From Anniella stebbinsi (Eukaryota; Chordata; Lepidosauria; Squamata; Anniellidae): DNA of 64,000 bases. The translations under genes were made by a program, and so were the position numbers. The notes beneath the pieces are model-generated. The model made no database searches. It had not been told where the DNA came from and saw only the letters and a program-made list of their open reading frames with translations. Position 1 is the stretch's first letter; every line of letters begins with the position of its first letter. The DNA lies in NCBI GenBank assembly GCA_029215795.1, contig JARDYH010000007.1, forward strand, positions 22,827,763 through 22,891,762, given 5' to 3'. Positions 41,593 to 53,465 of the stretch are shown here, piece by piece.

Positions 41593-42534
41593 TCTACTAC
41601 TATTTTGTTGTTAGACAGCTAGGAAATTAAATGCTTCTTCAGCCCATTTGTGAAAAACAAAATAATATTTTCTCATAGTTTTTCTCATTTTTCAAGGCAA
41701 ACTTCAAGTTTTTCAAAATAAATGGGAATCATTTCTAGATGACTTATGTAGCCTTTAGCCTGAGTCCCCCCTCCATTTACCACCAATTACATATGAAGAA
41801 TATTTTAGAGTGTTTGATGGCTTCCAATGAGGCTGAACAAAAATATACGAAATTGAAATTAACAGTACTTAAAGATTCACTTCACTTCATTTGGAGAAAA
41901 TGGGCATGGTTTCCTTAAGTGGCTAATTGAACTGACATTTGTAAACCATTACAGGCTCTAAATTATTGTATGTGACAATCACTACTTTCCCCATGCATGG
42001 CTTTTTAACTGACTGCAACTGAGTGGAACAACAATAAAAAGACTGCACTTATTAGGTTGGTGATTAATGCAACTCATAAACGGCTCTTAACATTTTGTTT
42101 AAGTCCAACATTGAAACATGCCTCTCAGCCCCTGAACTTTCAATTGAGAAAGGGATGGCTTCTCAGAGTCGAGCTACACGATCAGCCGATTAGGATTTGA
42201 AGGGTTCTGCTCCTGTTGAGCTTTCGTAAGGAAAGCTGCTTTATATTACAAAGAAATCCCTCTATGTATATGGACAACTCGTATGATAATAAACAAGACA
42301 TTTAAATGGCCAAGCATATGAAATCCATTCCTGGAAGCAGATGTTCACATGCAGTAAATGTTGATTCACATCTGCATCTGCTGCACCCTCCCCCAGGTGC
42401 ATTAGAGGTACCCACTTAGAATACCTGAAAGGGGCTTTAGTTATGCTCAACCAAAGTTGTGAAATGTCTGCACTGAAAAGTATTATTTTTAGTAGATGTG
42501 GATGAGTTTAAGGTTTCAATTTTATCTATTTATT
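41521..42534. other. unassigned DNA
   Basis: Contains an (ATT)n run near 41562-41591. No supported gene. Confidence 0.35.
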
Positions 42535-42854
42535 TAGGGTGACCATACAAAAAGGAGGGCAGGGCTCCGGTATGTATAACAGTTGAATTGAACAGGGGAT
42601 TTCAGCAGGTGTCATTTGTATGCATGCAGCACCTTGTGGAATACCCTCTTCATCACAACGTTAAAGCTGTAAGAACCCTGTCCTCTTGACCAGATACAAA
42701 AGAGGGCAGGGCTCCTGCAACTTTCACTGTTGTGATAAAGAGGGAATTTTACCAGGTGCTGCATGTATGCAAGTAACACCTGCTGAAATTCCCCAGTCAA
42801 TATAAAGGTTAAAAGATAAAGGAGCCTTGTCCTTCTTTCCGTATGGTCATCCCA
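42535..42854. mobile_element. palindromic hAT-like MITE, family A copy 4
   Basis: Left end TAGGGTGACCATAC, right end GTATGGTCATCCCA. Interior palindrome with GCAGGGCTCC, CATCACAAC(A)GTTAAAGC and AGAGGGCAGG words. No duplication can be read at the flanks (TATTTATT on the left). Confidence 0.82.
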
Positions 42855-43336
42855 ATTAAAAATAATAATTAAAAAGTGCTGTTTTTCAGTTCATGGGCTC
42901 AATTGCTTTTTTTTGTGCCTGATTCGTAATGGTGGCAGGGTTGCTTAGTTTCAATTTGTTTCCCCTTTTAATGGTTTCCTATTGATTTGAGTGGGAAAGT
43001 TTCAATTAATTGTAAGGGCATTTTTTTAAAAAAATATATATCTGTGAAAGAATTAGATGAAATTTGGAACCCCACTATCAGGGAACAAAGACCATAATGA
43101 ATAAGACTAGAGGTGGAACACAGGGCTCTGGGCAGTTAGAGACAAACAGACAAAGCAAGAAAAAAAAGGGGGGGAGGTAGTTGCCAAACAAAGGAGCCAA
43201 GAGAGCTGGTTTTACTTGTCTTGGTTTTTGGAGCACTTCTGCAAGAACTCAATGCATTTAGGTGTCCCTCTGAACTGAGGTGATCTGTTTTATGATGTGA
43301 TACATTCTGAAACAAATACACACCCATATTACTGTA
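42855..43336. other. unassigned DNA
   Basis: No supported gene. A short A/G run near 43159-43178. Confidence 0.3.
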
Positions 43337-43522
43337 TAGGGTGACCACATGAAAAGGAGGACAGGGCCCCGTATCTTTTAACAATAGAGTGTGCAGATAC
43401 AAAAAAGGGCAGGGCTCCTGCTGCTTTAATTGTTGTGATGAAGAGGGAATTTCACCAGGTGCTGCGTGCATACAAATGGCATCTGCTGAAATTCCCTTTG
43501 CTATACAACTATTAAAGATATA
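43337..43522. mobile_element. palindromic hAT-like MITE, family A copy 5, truncated
   Basis: Starts TAGGGTGACCACATG, skips part of the left arm after ACAATAGAG, and runs through the right arm to ATTAAAGATATAGG, where LTR sequence begins. The right terminus is missing. Confidence 0.75.
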
Positions 43523-43954
43523 GGTTTCAATGCTTAGTGGTTTCTGTCAGAACTCTTATACTTTAACAAACTGTTCCTAATTTAATCTATGCTTTAAAAT
43601 CTTATCTTGATCTCTCAATTCTCTCAAATCCCTTTGAACGTATCTCTCAAAAAATCCCCCTCAAATCTCCCCCAATCAACCCTGTCAGCTCTCTCTGTCA
43701 GACACATATATACACTCCACTCGCTCTCTAGCTCCTCCCAATCTTACACAGCCAGCTAATCCAGGCACTCCAACCAACCAGCCAATCACTCTATACTTAC
43801 CAAGACCTATAACCACAAGTAGTAAGTACATTTTGGCCTAGTTATTTGTTGTACCTGTTATTGTTCTTAACCTTTTTTAAAGATATAAACAAATGCATAT
43901 CACAAACAATAAACTTTGCAATATATTTACAACCACAAACAGTAGAACATCACA
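43523..43954 (-). mobile_element. truncated LTR, family L copy 2
   Basis: On the plus strand it begins GGTTTCAATGCTTAGTGG, identical to an internal point of the copy at 47347, and ends AGTAGAACATCACA, the complement of the LTR start TGTGATGTTCTA. CCAATC-type boxes (complement of ATTGG) and a TATATACAC stretch are present. The portion carrying the polyadenylation region is absent, replaced by the MITE fragment. Confidence 0.78.
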
Positions 43955-43995
43955 ACTGGATATTGTTCATGGACAAACAGGCATTTGAACCTAAC

Positions 43996-43997
<2 letters not shown>

Positions 43998-44038
<41 letters not shown>
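43998..44038. repeat. (CT)n microsatellite
   Basis: About 20 perfect CT units. Confidence 0.95.
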
Positions 44039-44041
<3 letters not shown>

Positions 44042-44596
44042 CTCCAAGTCCAAACTCTGCCTATGGCATCACACTGACTTTCCAGCCACATGAAAAGAGA
44101 TTTCAGTGACAAATTCTTATATTATTTAGGGTTATTTTCTTTTCTTCTGTGGAGGCCATGCATCACAACACTCAAAAGATATTGAAAGTGGCTTAAGAAA
44201 GTGTCTCCTTTAGTATCTGAATAAATGTCTATGAATAGAGAGTATTTCTTGAGATGAAAGTGGATGAACAAAATACATTCAAAGGAAGGAGATATATAGA
44301 GGAGGGATTAGCAGCAACCTTTGCATTTTGAAGCTTTACATTACAAGGAAATGAGCAAGGGAGGGGGATCTGGCTAGGGTAATGTGTCTGAAAAGATAAA
44401 ATGGGAAGGAAAGGGCATCTGTGAAAGCTCATGTTGTAAACTATCAAAGAAAACAGTCTCAAGTAGGAGAGATCAAAGATAAAGGAGCCAAAAGAAAAAA
44501 CAAACGTGATAATTATATTAGAGGGCATTGAGCGCTCAACATTTATACAGCACTTTACAGAATAATCTGATACCTTTCTAGAGAGAAGTAAGCTGT
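44039..44596. other. unassigned DNA
   Basis: No supported gene. Confidence 0.3.
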
Positions 44597-44650
44597 AAGG
44601 AGTTCAGTAGGGCTTACTCCCAGTGAAGTGAGTATAGGATTGTTGCAGCC
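44597..44650. mobile_element. MITE family J copy 3, partial
   Basis: GTTCAGTAGGGCTTACTCCC and GAGTATAGGATTG match one arm of the family. Confidence 0.5.
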
Positions 44651-44668
44651 TATTAGCCCAATTTTATA

Positions 44669-44760
44669 CACGGCACACCAAGCAGGATATAACACTTTGA
44701 AAACAGTTTGAAAGCTGTATATGGAGTGTGCCCTGGGCCCCAACAGTTGGTAGACCCATA
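44669..44760. mobile_element. MITE family K copy 2, partial
   Basis: CACCAAGCAGGATATAACAC and GGGCCCCAACAGTTGG match 56528-56683 in reverse order of the hairpin. Confidence 0.5.
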
Positions 44761-46029
44761 TAGAGTGCATTATCTGTAGTGTAAATCTGATGTAACCAAA
44801 ACATGCATAACTATCAGACTGATTCAGGAAGGGGTGCAGCTGGTGCGCTAAGTGTAATTGTGCAAACACATTCCTTACCACCACTGCCACCACCTGAAGA
44901 TCAGGAGTCAGCATAGGATCAAAGAGCAGAAGTCAATTTCATAAAGTCCACAGGGCACAGGGGTCATGTTCTTCAACAGTTTAAAATCACTGGCATCTTC
45001 ACCAGCCAAAATCATTTGTAGTGAGCACAGATCATAAGAGATTGCATTGTGTTGCCTGGACAACCAACCAAAGCTCACTGTCGCTAGCTTTTACTTCTTT
45101 GTTGGTTGTGTCCTTAGACACAATATTTTGCCAGTAGACCCTGCACAATGACCAGGAATTCACTCACAGAAATAAAGGGTGGTAGGATTGATTCTCCAAA
45201 ACATTTCTATTCAAACTAATGGCCCAAATTCAGATTATGTTGCTAGGAATGAAGTTTCTAACTAGGCTCAGGTTAAATATATAAAAATGCAAATGTTCAC
45301 ATGGATTTTGTAAAATGTACAGATTTATGCAGAAATGGCATGAAACAGACCCATGAGTCAACACAAGTAGAATGGAACATGGATTGGACAGATATTGATC
45401 TTCTAGGGGCTAATGGCAAACATGTGGTAGTAACTATAGACGTGCACAGGCCTTTTCGGAGTCACTGCTTTATCTTCTGCTCATTCAAATAGTGTGTTGT
45501 CCTCTCCTTTTGCTGTTCTTTCAAAATTTTATTCTGTTCTTAAGCAGTACCGTGGCCTCTCACTGTGTAACATGGCCCATATTCATTATGCATCACCATA
45601 TGTATGCAAATAACCGACTGATCAGAGCTTTATCACTATGCTATGTATATGCACAATAACTAGTCAACATGGGAGATTATTAGTTCATGACAGTATGCCT
45701 TATGAAAGGATTTAAACAGCAGACCATATCTCCTAAGGAAGCACTGCAGTTTAGAAGGTCAGAAATTCAATAATCTTTCAAGTGCTTAAATCTCACACCA
45801 CATTGTAAATTCATGTCAGCAAGAAGTTTATACTAATTTGTTTTTCCACACACCTTGACATGAGTTCAAGATGAAGCATTAGTTAACTTCAGTAGCAACC
45901 GTAGCAGCAGGAACATCTGCTTCTGGCTAGAGGTATGGCCATCAAGCATCCTCCAGGGTGTAAACACTACTGCAGAAGAGAACAAAGCCAGCCATCAATA
46001 CCAGACCTGGAAATAGCAACAGAAGCCTT
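44761..46029. other. unassigned DNA
   Basis: No supported gene or clear repeat. GACGTGCACAGGCC near 45440 resembles one end of the TAGGG/GTGCAC group but has no partner. Confidence 0.3.
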
Positions 46030-47065
46030 GGGGACTTGTAGTGTGGTATCCCACAACTCAAAGATATTGACTACTTAAATCCATTCCAATCAGATTTCAG
46101 ATCTGGTTATGGAATGGAAACAGCCTCGGTCACCCTGGTTAATGACACACACAAAGGAATGGATGGGGAGAGTCCAAACATGTTGTTTCTTTTGGACCTC
46201 TCAGCAGCTTTCAAGTATCATCAACTACGGTATCCTTCTGGATATTTTCTCTGGGTTGGGCATGGGAGGCACATCTTTAAAGTAGTTCCAATCCTTCCTA
46301 GAATAATGGTCTGAGAAGTTGGTGCTAGGGGACTTTGGTTCCATCCTTTGGCCTGTGGGGTGACACAAGTTTCCATCTTTCTCCCATGGTTTAAACTGCT
46401 GGGGAAAGTCATCAGGAGGTCTACCTCCTGTTTCCATCTACACATTCCAGGGAGGCAGTTGAATTCATGAACCAGTGTCTGGGGGCTGTTTTAAGTTAGA
46501 TGAGAGTAAACAAGATGAAATCTAATCCAGACAAGATGGAAGTACTGTTGTTTGGGAAACCAACTACTCTGGATGGAGGTTTACAACTGGTCTTAGATGG
46601 GGTTGCAAAGCCCCTAAAATACTAAGTGCATTATCTGGGATCCCTTCTGGACTCTGTAGTAACTGGAGAAAGCTAGGTGGTTGCAATGTCCAGAAGTGTA
46701 TTTTACCAGCTTGGGCTAGTATGCCAGCTGCCGCTCTATCTGAGGAGGATGGACCTTGCCTCAGTTATCCATGCAGCAGTAATGTCCATAATAGACTAAT
46801 TGTAATGCACTATATGTGGAGCTAGCTTTGAAGATGAACCATAAACTTCACCTGGTGCAGAATGTGACTGCTTGGATGTTGCTGGGGCGAGGCCATCCGA
46901 TCATATGACGCCTAAACTGTGCCAGCTGCACTTATTACTGGTATGTTTCTGAGCCTAATTTAAAGTTCTTGGTTTGATCTTTAATGCCTTAAGTGGTTTG
47001 GGACCAAATTACTTGAAGGACCACCTTCACCCATATCAGCCTGCCTACACTAAGATCACCAAAAG
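46030..47065 (+). pseudogene. L2-like LINE reverse transcriptase, left part
   Basis: An NPFQSDFRSGYGMETA-like start (46079-46125) is followed by LDLSAAF at 46195-46215, RT motif A with its first aspartate. Then a GVTQVS stretch stands where GVPQGS (motif B) is expected. The YADD box is lost. NKMKSNPDKMEVLLFG-type thumb sequence appears near 46510. The C-terminal segment GLGPNYLKDHLHPYQP runs into an LTR insertion at 47071. Stops throughout; dead. Confidence 0.72.
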
Positions 47066-47070
47066 AGGCC

Positions 47071-47812
47071 TGTGAGGTTATCCTCGACCACTTGCGGCTA
47101 CTGCCCCTGTCTCGCCTTTACTATTTAGGCCCCAGAGCATCACAGCCCAGCAACCTGGCCTCCAGATAACATCTTTATACCACTACCACCAGTACCTTCT
47201 CAGGTACACCCACAGACCACATGAGGAGATGGAATTAACAAGAATTTATTAATAAGAAATTAATAAGAAATTAATAAGAAATTAATTAAGCCTGTGTGTC
47301 AACAAGCTTAATGGTTACTTCAGTTTAATTGCATATCAGTTACAAGGTTTCAATGCTTAGTGGTTTCTGTCAGAACTCTTATACTTTAACAAACTGTTCC
47401 TTATTTAATCTATGCTCTAAAATCTTATATCAATTCTCTCAAATCCCTTTCACTATCTCTCTTAAAAATTCCCCCTTAAATCTCCCCCAATCAACCCTGT
47501 CAGTTCTCTCTGTCAGACACATATGTACACTCCACTTGCTCTCTAGCTCCTCCCACTCTTACACAACCAACCAATCCAAGCACTCTAAACAACTAGCCAA
47601 TCAGCACTCACTTTCCATTCAGGCACACAGCTAGCCAATCCAGGCACTCCATACTTACCTAGACCTTTAACTACAAACAGTAAGTACATTTCGGCCTAGT
47701 TGCTTACTTTACCTGTTATTATTCTTACTTCCTTTTAAATATATATACAAATGCATATCACAAACAATAAACTTTGCAATATATTTACAACTACAAACAG
47801 TAGAACATCACA
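47071..47812 (-). mobile_element. solo LTR, family L copy 3
   Basis: On the plus strand it starts TGTGAGGTTATCC, complement of the LTR end, and finishes AGAACATCACA, complement of the LTR start. It is flanked by an exact 5-base duplication AGGCC (47066-47070 and 47813-47817). A TTATT-rich segment at 47246-47286 and CCAAT boxes near 47570 and 47600 correspond to parts of the plus-strand copy at 21659. It interrupts an L2-like LINE and is therefore younger. Confidence 0.9.
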
Positions 47813-47817
47813 AGGCC

Positions 47818-48185
47818 CTTCCCATTTGCCCAGCTGTGAGGGTAATTAGATGGGTCACTACATGAGGGAGGGCCTGTTCTACATTGGCCCCCACACCTCT
47901 GGACTAAGGTGCCATTAGGCCTCATCACTGCAGGCTATTAAGAAGGCTCCGAAAAGCTAATACTTTATTCTGGCATTCCCCTAGTTATGTAGATTTAGAC
48001 TGGATTGTAGGCTGCAGTTGTGTATGCTAGGTTTTGTTTTGATGCTGCTGTTTGCTGTTTTTTTTTATGATGTCTCCTGTTGTTGCAGATTTTATTGCTA
48101 TATTGGTTTTATCCTGTGAGTTTTAGTGTTGTAAGCCACCTTGGGAAAGCTCCTGCCCTGAAAGATGGTCATGAAATATTTAAAA
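47818..48185 (+). pseudogene. L2-like LINE, right part after LTR insertion
   Basis: Continues the C-terminal region with a decayed HLWTKVPLG-type segment (the LWNxLP region). Then a 3' UTR contains GTTGTAAGCCACCTTGGGAA and TATTTAAAACAAAC. Confidence 0.65.
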
Positions 48186-49119
48186 CAAACATACAAAGAA
48201 CAACAATTTCATGAACCTTCCCCATCTGTTTGGATGAGAAAATTAATGTATATTCACCAACATAAGCATTAGTTGAAAGAAACCAAAGCGATGTCATTGG
48301 GGCTTCAGTACCTTCAAGCCAATATGATAAAGTAAGCAAGATGAGAACCGAGATCACCTTTTAGCAGAATTGCAACTGGCTGTCATGGATTGCTGGGGAA
48401 ACGATATTTACCCAAGATATCACTCTATAGAAGGCAGTGGAAAGCTGTCAATATACAATTCTACTTTATGGTTTTAGATATTAAAAGTAGCATTTGCTTA
48501 CAGGGGAATAATTGTATTAATAATAACATTTTTTTAAAAAAACAAACCTCTCCCTAATATTTCTTTCTAATTATGTCTGTATTGAATTTTTCAATAGTAC
48601 AATCATCTTGTGTAATAATAATAAAAAATACAAAACCTCAGATAAGAGTTTCTTTAGCCAGATGCTTGGCTTTGGTTACCAAAAAAAGAGAAAAAGTTTG
48701 CCTAGAATAGCTCAAAACCTTTGGCCATTAGATCATTTTAGAATTTCAGCAGGAAACCAGATGACAATACTGATAAGTTTGAACTATTTCCAGAGTAGAA
48801 CTCAGTGGTTTTGCCTCTCTCTTTATCATACCTTCAGTTGGAAAGACCACACCACAATTTTTTTTCATGACCTCAGCCAAATCCAGTTATGACCTACAGG
48901 CTTGGAAGTGCCATATGTGTGAGAGGATGTTTCTCCACTGATATTAGAGATGGATATATCAGACTATTTCCAGTCTATGTAAGGTTCTCATGTGTTTAAT
49001 TATAAGTTTATTCCCACAAGTTTTGTGTACGTGGTCACCCCCCCCAATTCATCCAAGCGTTTCATTTCCCTCTAATGAACCCTTTTTTCCAGCCAAAAAC
49101 TGCATTCCAATTTGCATAT
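48186..49119. other. unassigned DNA
   Basis: No supported gene or recognised repeat. Confidence 0.3.
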
Positions 49120-49290
49120 TAATCCTGAAGGCATTATTTGCATTATTTATCTATTAAAAATATTTCTTGCCCACCTTTTGAGACAAAACACTCTCAAAGT
49201 GGTGTACAGCAATAAAACACACAATAAAACTGACATGGTATTAAAAATGTTAAAATGTTAAAAACAGAATGAAAGGGACAATAAACTTAG
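49120..49290 (-). mobile_element. LINE 3' tail remnant
   Basis: ATTATTTATCTATTAAAAAT, CTTGCCCACCTTTTGAG and GTGGTGTACAGCAATAAAAC are the complement of an L2-like 3' UTR and its A-rich surroundings. Confidence 0.45.
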
Positions 49291-49557
49291 AAACAGCAGC
49301 AAAGCTTTAAACCCCACCCCCACCCCAAGCAATTAGGTTGGATTTGTTTAAAAATTAGTGCTGTTCCCAAAAACATTCTCCTACAATTTTTGGACCATTC
49401 TTATTCAAGTTGATAGAAAAGAAATTGCTTTTGAAAATAAATTCAAAGGAAAAGAAAATTTCAGAGAAATTCTCATGAATTGTTTTTACGTTCTTGTTTT
49501 TACGTTACTTATGAGGTGGCCAAGAAGTGTGTGTCAGTGTCCCATCTTTCACTGTAC
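49291..49557. other. unassigned DNA
   Basis: Nothing seen. Confidence 0.3.
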
Positions 49558-50317
49558 AATCACTTCGGTTGGTGGCCCAGCTACGTCCCTATCTGGACAG
49601 GGATAACCTGGCTTCAGTTGTCCATGCTCTGGTAACCTCCAAGTTAGATTACTGCAATGCACTCTACATGGGGCTGCCTTTGAAGGTGGTTTGGAAGCTG
49701 CAGCTTGTGGAAAATGCAGCGGCCAGTTGATAACCGGAACCAGTAGGTTCGAACATATAAGACCTACTCTGGCCCACTTGCATTGGCTGCCTGTATGTTT
49801 CCGAGCCCGGTTCAAGGTGCTGGTTTTAACCTATAAAGCCTTACACGGCTTGGGACCACAATACCTGATGGAACGCCTTTCCCGACATGAACCTACCCGA
49901 ACACTACGTTCAACATCTAAGGCCCTCCTCCGAGTGCCTCCTCCGAGGGAAGCTCGGAGGTCAGCAACAAGAGAGAGGGCCTTCTCTGTGGTGGCTCCCC
50001 AATTGTGGAACGATCTCCCTGACGAGGCCCACCTGGAGCCAACATTGTTATCTTTTCGGCGCCAGGTCAAGACTTTCCTCTTCTCTCAGGCATTTGGCAA
50101 TATCTGAGGAGCCTGGGTTTGTTTTGTTTTGGTTTGGTTTTTGTAGCTTTTTGAAGTGTTGAAGTGGTTTTTAAATGTACAGATTGTGTGTATGTTGTAT
50201 GTTTTTGCTGTTTTAATTTTTGTATATTGTTTTTAATTGTTTTTAAACCTATGTAAACCACCCAGAGAGCTTCGGCTATGGGGCGGTATACAAATGTAAT
50301 AAATAAATAAATAAATA
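49558..50317 (+). pseudogene. L2-like LINE C-terminal fragment, well preserved
   Basis: Best preserved LINE end in the window. A first frame gives LRLVAQLRPYLDRDNLASVV and LDYCNALYMGLPLK. After a one-base shift a second frame, open to 50107, gives ITGTSRFEHIRPTLAHLHWL, VLTYKALHGLGPQYLMERLS, RERAFSVVAPQLWNDLPDEA and a VKTFLFSQAF end. The 3' UTR has CCACCCAGAGAGCTTCGGCT and GGCGGTATACAAATGTAATA, with an AAATAAAT tail. 5' truncated just before LRLVAQL, nearly where the longer copy (38240) shows the same sequence. Confidence 0.82.
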
Positions 50318-50807
50318 TCTCTCACAGCCTATAATCTCCTCAGTTTCCTGCACAATAGTGAAAGCCCTGGGGAAGACATCAAGTGGTAATTCCTCCCATA
50401 GAGCTTGTTCATGTCAAGAAGCACAGACAGCTTGGGAGGCCTTCAGAGCAATGGAGAAATGTATAACACACACACACACACACACACCTTCACAGAACCT
50501 CTGGCCACCTCACAATGATTAGGTATGTGCAAAAACACACCCGAAATAAATTTGACATAAACTATAAAATGCCCAGAGAATGAGGTGGAAAATGGCAGCC
50601 TCTTTCATGGGGAAAGAAAGCTTTCAGGAAATTGGAGGGTACATTTTGGCATAGTACTAGTTTCACCTGTTCCCTGGAGTGAGACACAACATTGCCTTGC
50701 TCAACCAGTATTGTGGAGAATGCATAAATTGGGGCTAGGCTACCAACACAGCTAATGTCGTTGCAGTGAAGACAGAAAAAAACGCCTAGGAAAAATGAAA
50801 GAAGCTG
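50318..50807. other. unassigned DNA
   Basis: A (CA)n run lies at 50466-50488. No supported gene. Confidence 0.35.
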
Positions 50808-50815
50808 TGCTACAA

Positions 50816-51135
50816 TAGGCTGACCATATGAAAAGGAGGACAGGGCTCATGTAACTTTAACAGTTGTAGAGAAAAGGGAATTTCAGCCAGTGTCATTTGT
50901 AAGCAATTAATTCCTGGTGAAATTCCCTCTTCATCACAACAGTTAAAGTTGCAGGCACTATACTAGAGTGACCATATACAAAAGAAGGCAGGGCCCCTGC
51001 AATTTTAACTGTTGTGATGAAGAGGGAATTTCACCAGGAACTAATTGCATACAAACGACACTGGCTGAAATTCCCTTTTCTATGCAACTGTTAAAGTTAC
51101 AGGAGCCCTGTCCTCCTTTTCATATGGTCAGCCTA
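50816..51135. mobile_element. palindromic hAT-like MITE, family A copy 6
   Basis: The cleanest copy. Ends TAGGCTGACCATATG and CATATGGTCAGCCTA (both ends carry the same G/C change). It is flanked by an exact 8-base duplication TGCTACAA (50808-50815 and 51136-51143). Length 320 bases; the two halves pair along nearly the whole length. This copy fixes the target-site length and the boundaries of the family. Confidence 0.95.
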
Positions 51136-51143
51136 TGCTACAA

Positions 51144-51902
51144 CCCCTGCCAATGGGGGAGACCTACCTGTAAGAAACTATTGGAGAGTTTCTCCTTTCC
51201 CTGGAGAAATTTGGTAAAATTGTTCACCCAGTTTCTCTGCCCACAAATAGGGTGGATAATTCTGAGAGGGCATTTGTGCACAGCTGTATTAAAAAGGCCA
51301 ACAGAAGACATTTCTATAGCATCCTGAACTTATGGCCTCCCCAGCTGTAACCACACAGCCTCTGCCATGGAGAGTCCCTGTTGAATCGCTGAACCATCTT
51401 GAGCAGCCTTGGATGGGACATAAAGCACTGTAACAGAAGGCAAGAAATGCCCTTTCTGTTATTGGAACTCTTGATTCTCTGGATCCACTGCATTGATTCT
51501 TTTTATCTGCTCCTCCATTCATTTGGATTTCTCATTTGCCCAGGCCTTTCATCTATCCATCTGCCTGTCCATCAAGCTGTATTCCAGATTGAAGAAATCC
51601 AACACAGCCATCTTCTTGCATTTTATGTTTTATGCTCCATATGACAGCTGCTCAGGTTAATTTAGATTTTGCACACTGCAGTGCCTGTAAATTATGATTA
51701 TTGTTGTTGAGTGATGGAAGAAGTATTAATATTGATTTATGCAGGATAGACTGAATTGAATTTTGTGAACTTTAGAACTGTGTGTGTTTTTATGAGGCAG
51801 ATATGGCAACAAAGAATCTCCATTATGGGCTATAAATTATAACTTTTTCTCATGTTAAAAGAAGACGTTTTGATTGGCATGCATATCCAATCAATAAACA
51901 GA
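51144..51902. other. unassigned DNA
   Basis: No supported gene or recognised repeat. Confidence 0.3.
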
Positions 51903-52025
51903 CACAATTAAAACACACCTAAATGGCATACAGAACATAAACAGTAACAATTAAAACACACCAAAATGGCATACAGAACATAAACAGTCACAATTAAAAC
52001 ACACCTAAATGGCATACAGAACGTA
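51903..52025. repeat. 43-bp minisatellite, three units
   Basis: ACAATTAAAACACACC, then AAATGGCATACAGAAC(A/G)T, repeat three times with a 43-base period and only a few differences. Confidence 0.9.
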
Positions 52026-52439
52026 AGGCTAAAGCTGAAATATATTATCGGTCACAGAAATAGATATGCTAATCTTCTCAGATTTTTAATTCAATTGACA
52101 CTAAAGTGTATACATTGAAATGATGCCAGAAAAACCATTTCCAAAAGACTAATCGGAGACAATATTCACATTATGTGGAGGTAGTAGGGTGAGGCTTAGC
52201 TATCACAAACAGTAGATGAAGTCATTAACCCTTTACCATTGCACTGTGCCATTTCAGACAATAGGTGGTGTTGAGGTTGACAATTTCTCCATACATTAGT
52301 TAATTAGTATAAAATTCTCATAGCATACTGATATCCCCTTGCAATCTGAATTGGGCAGGATTGTCAAGTATTGGGAAATGAATGAGTCCATTCTCAGAAC
52401 TGTCATCTAATCTTTGAAGCCTGTGTCTAGGACCTTTGC
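52026..52439. other. unassigned DNA
   Basis: Nothing seen. Confidence 0.3.
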
Positions 52440-52516
52440 GTAAGTATTATTATAATACTGGGGTTTGGACTTGATGGCTTTATAGGCCCTTCCAACTCTA
52501 CTATTCTATTATTCTA
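52440..52516 (+). mobile_element. CR1-type LINE 3' end
   Basis: GGACTTGATGGCTTTATAGG, CCCTTCCAACTCTACTATTC and TATTATTCTA form the classical CR1 terminus with its tail of ATTCTA-like repeats. Confidence 0.75.
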
Positions 52517-53225
52517 ATGCATGACAGCAACAACCACAGCAGCAGCAACAACAACAACATCACATAATTCTGAGAGGGAAACAATGTTATTTCCCCCCTC
52601 AAATATTTCTTGATCACCCCAGTGGAAAAAAGGATAGGAAGGGGAGACCTGAAAAAGGAAAACAAGACGTAACTCACCGCCCCCATTTCCCAGACCTTTA
52701 CATCTAGTTCAGCCACTTTACTGTTGTCCCACATCCCTGGACAACGCCAAGGCATCAGCTTTTACTTTTCTTGTAAGAGTTGACAGGCCCATGACATCAT
52801 AAGGCTCCACCCCACAATAGCACTATGATCCACCTCTGCCTGCCCTTCCATGTAGCAAGGGGAAGCAACCAGCTTCAGTCAGCACCTTGAAAAAGGGACA
52901 GGTGCTGTCAGAAATTGGTACCTGATGGTGCAACAAGACTTCTAAAAGTGTTGGTCCTAGCTTGTGTATGTGTGGAAGTGAGTGCTATCTAGGCTCTGCT
53001 TTGGACAGCAAAATGTATGGGGTCCCCAAGCCATGTCTCTGCACAGGAGTCTCAGGATTCGGGATTCTGGAGACCTGAGGATTCTAGAAGTTGTGCAGTC
53101 CAGAAACACATTTGCCACCTCACTTCCAGATAGCAATGGACTGTGTAGGAATGTCAGAGGGAGGGTGAAGTTCAACAAGCTTCCCTTGGTTCGCTCCCTC
53201 CCCAAACCTGGGTCTATTTTCTACT
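52517..53225. other. unassigned DNA
   Basis: A CAGCAA/CAACAA run near 52527-52558. No supported gene. Confidence 0.3.
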
Positions 53226-53465
53226 AACTGGCCCAACTCAGTCTGCAATGAGTTGGGCCAGTAAGGGGATTCTCTGAGTATTTCAGTTTGTACAAATGAC
53301 AGCCAAAATTTTTGCAAATTTGCATAATTTGCACAAATCACACAAATCTCAGCCACAATTTTTGCAAATCTATATTTGTGCAAATTGCAGTCTGCTCAAA
53401 AGCAAACAAACAAATGAAAAAGCACATGTCCTCAGACTTCGGGAGGGGAAAAAAACTGCGTCTTG
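53226..53465. repeat. AT-rich family X relative
   Basis: An inverted GGCCCAACTCA...TGAGTTGGGCC pair starts it, followed by AAATTTTTGCAAATTTGC and CACAATTTTTGCAAATC words like 20990-21120. Confidence 0.5.
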
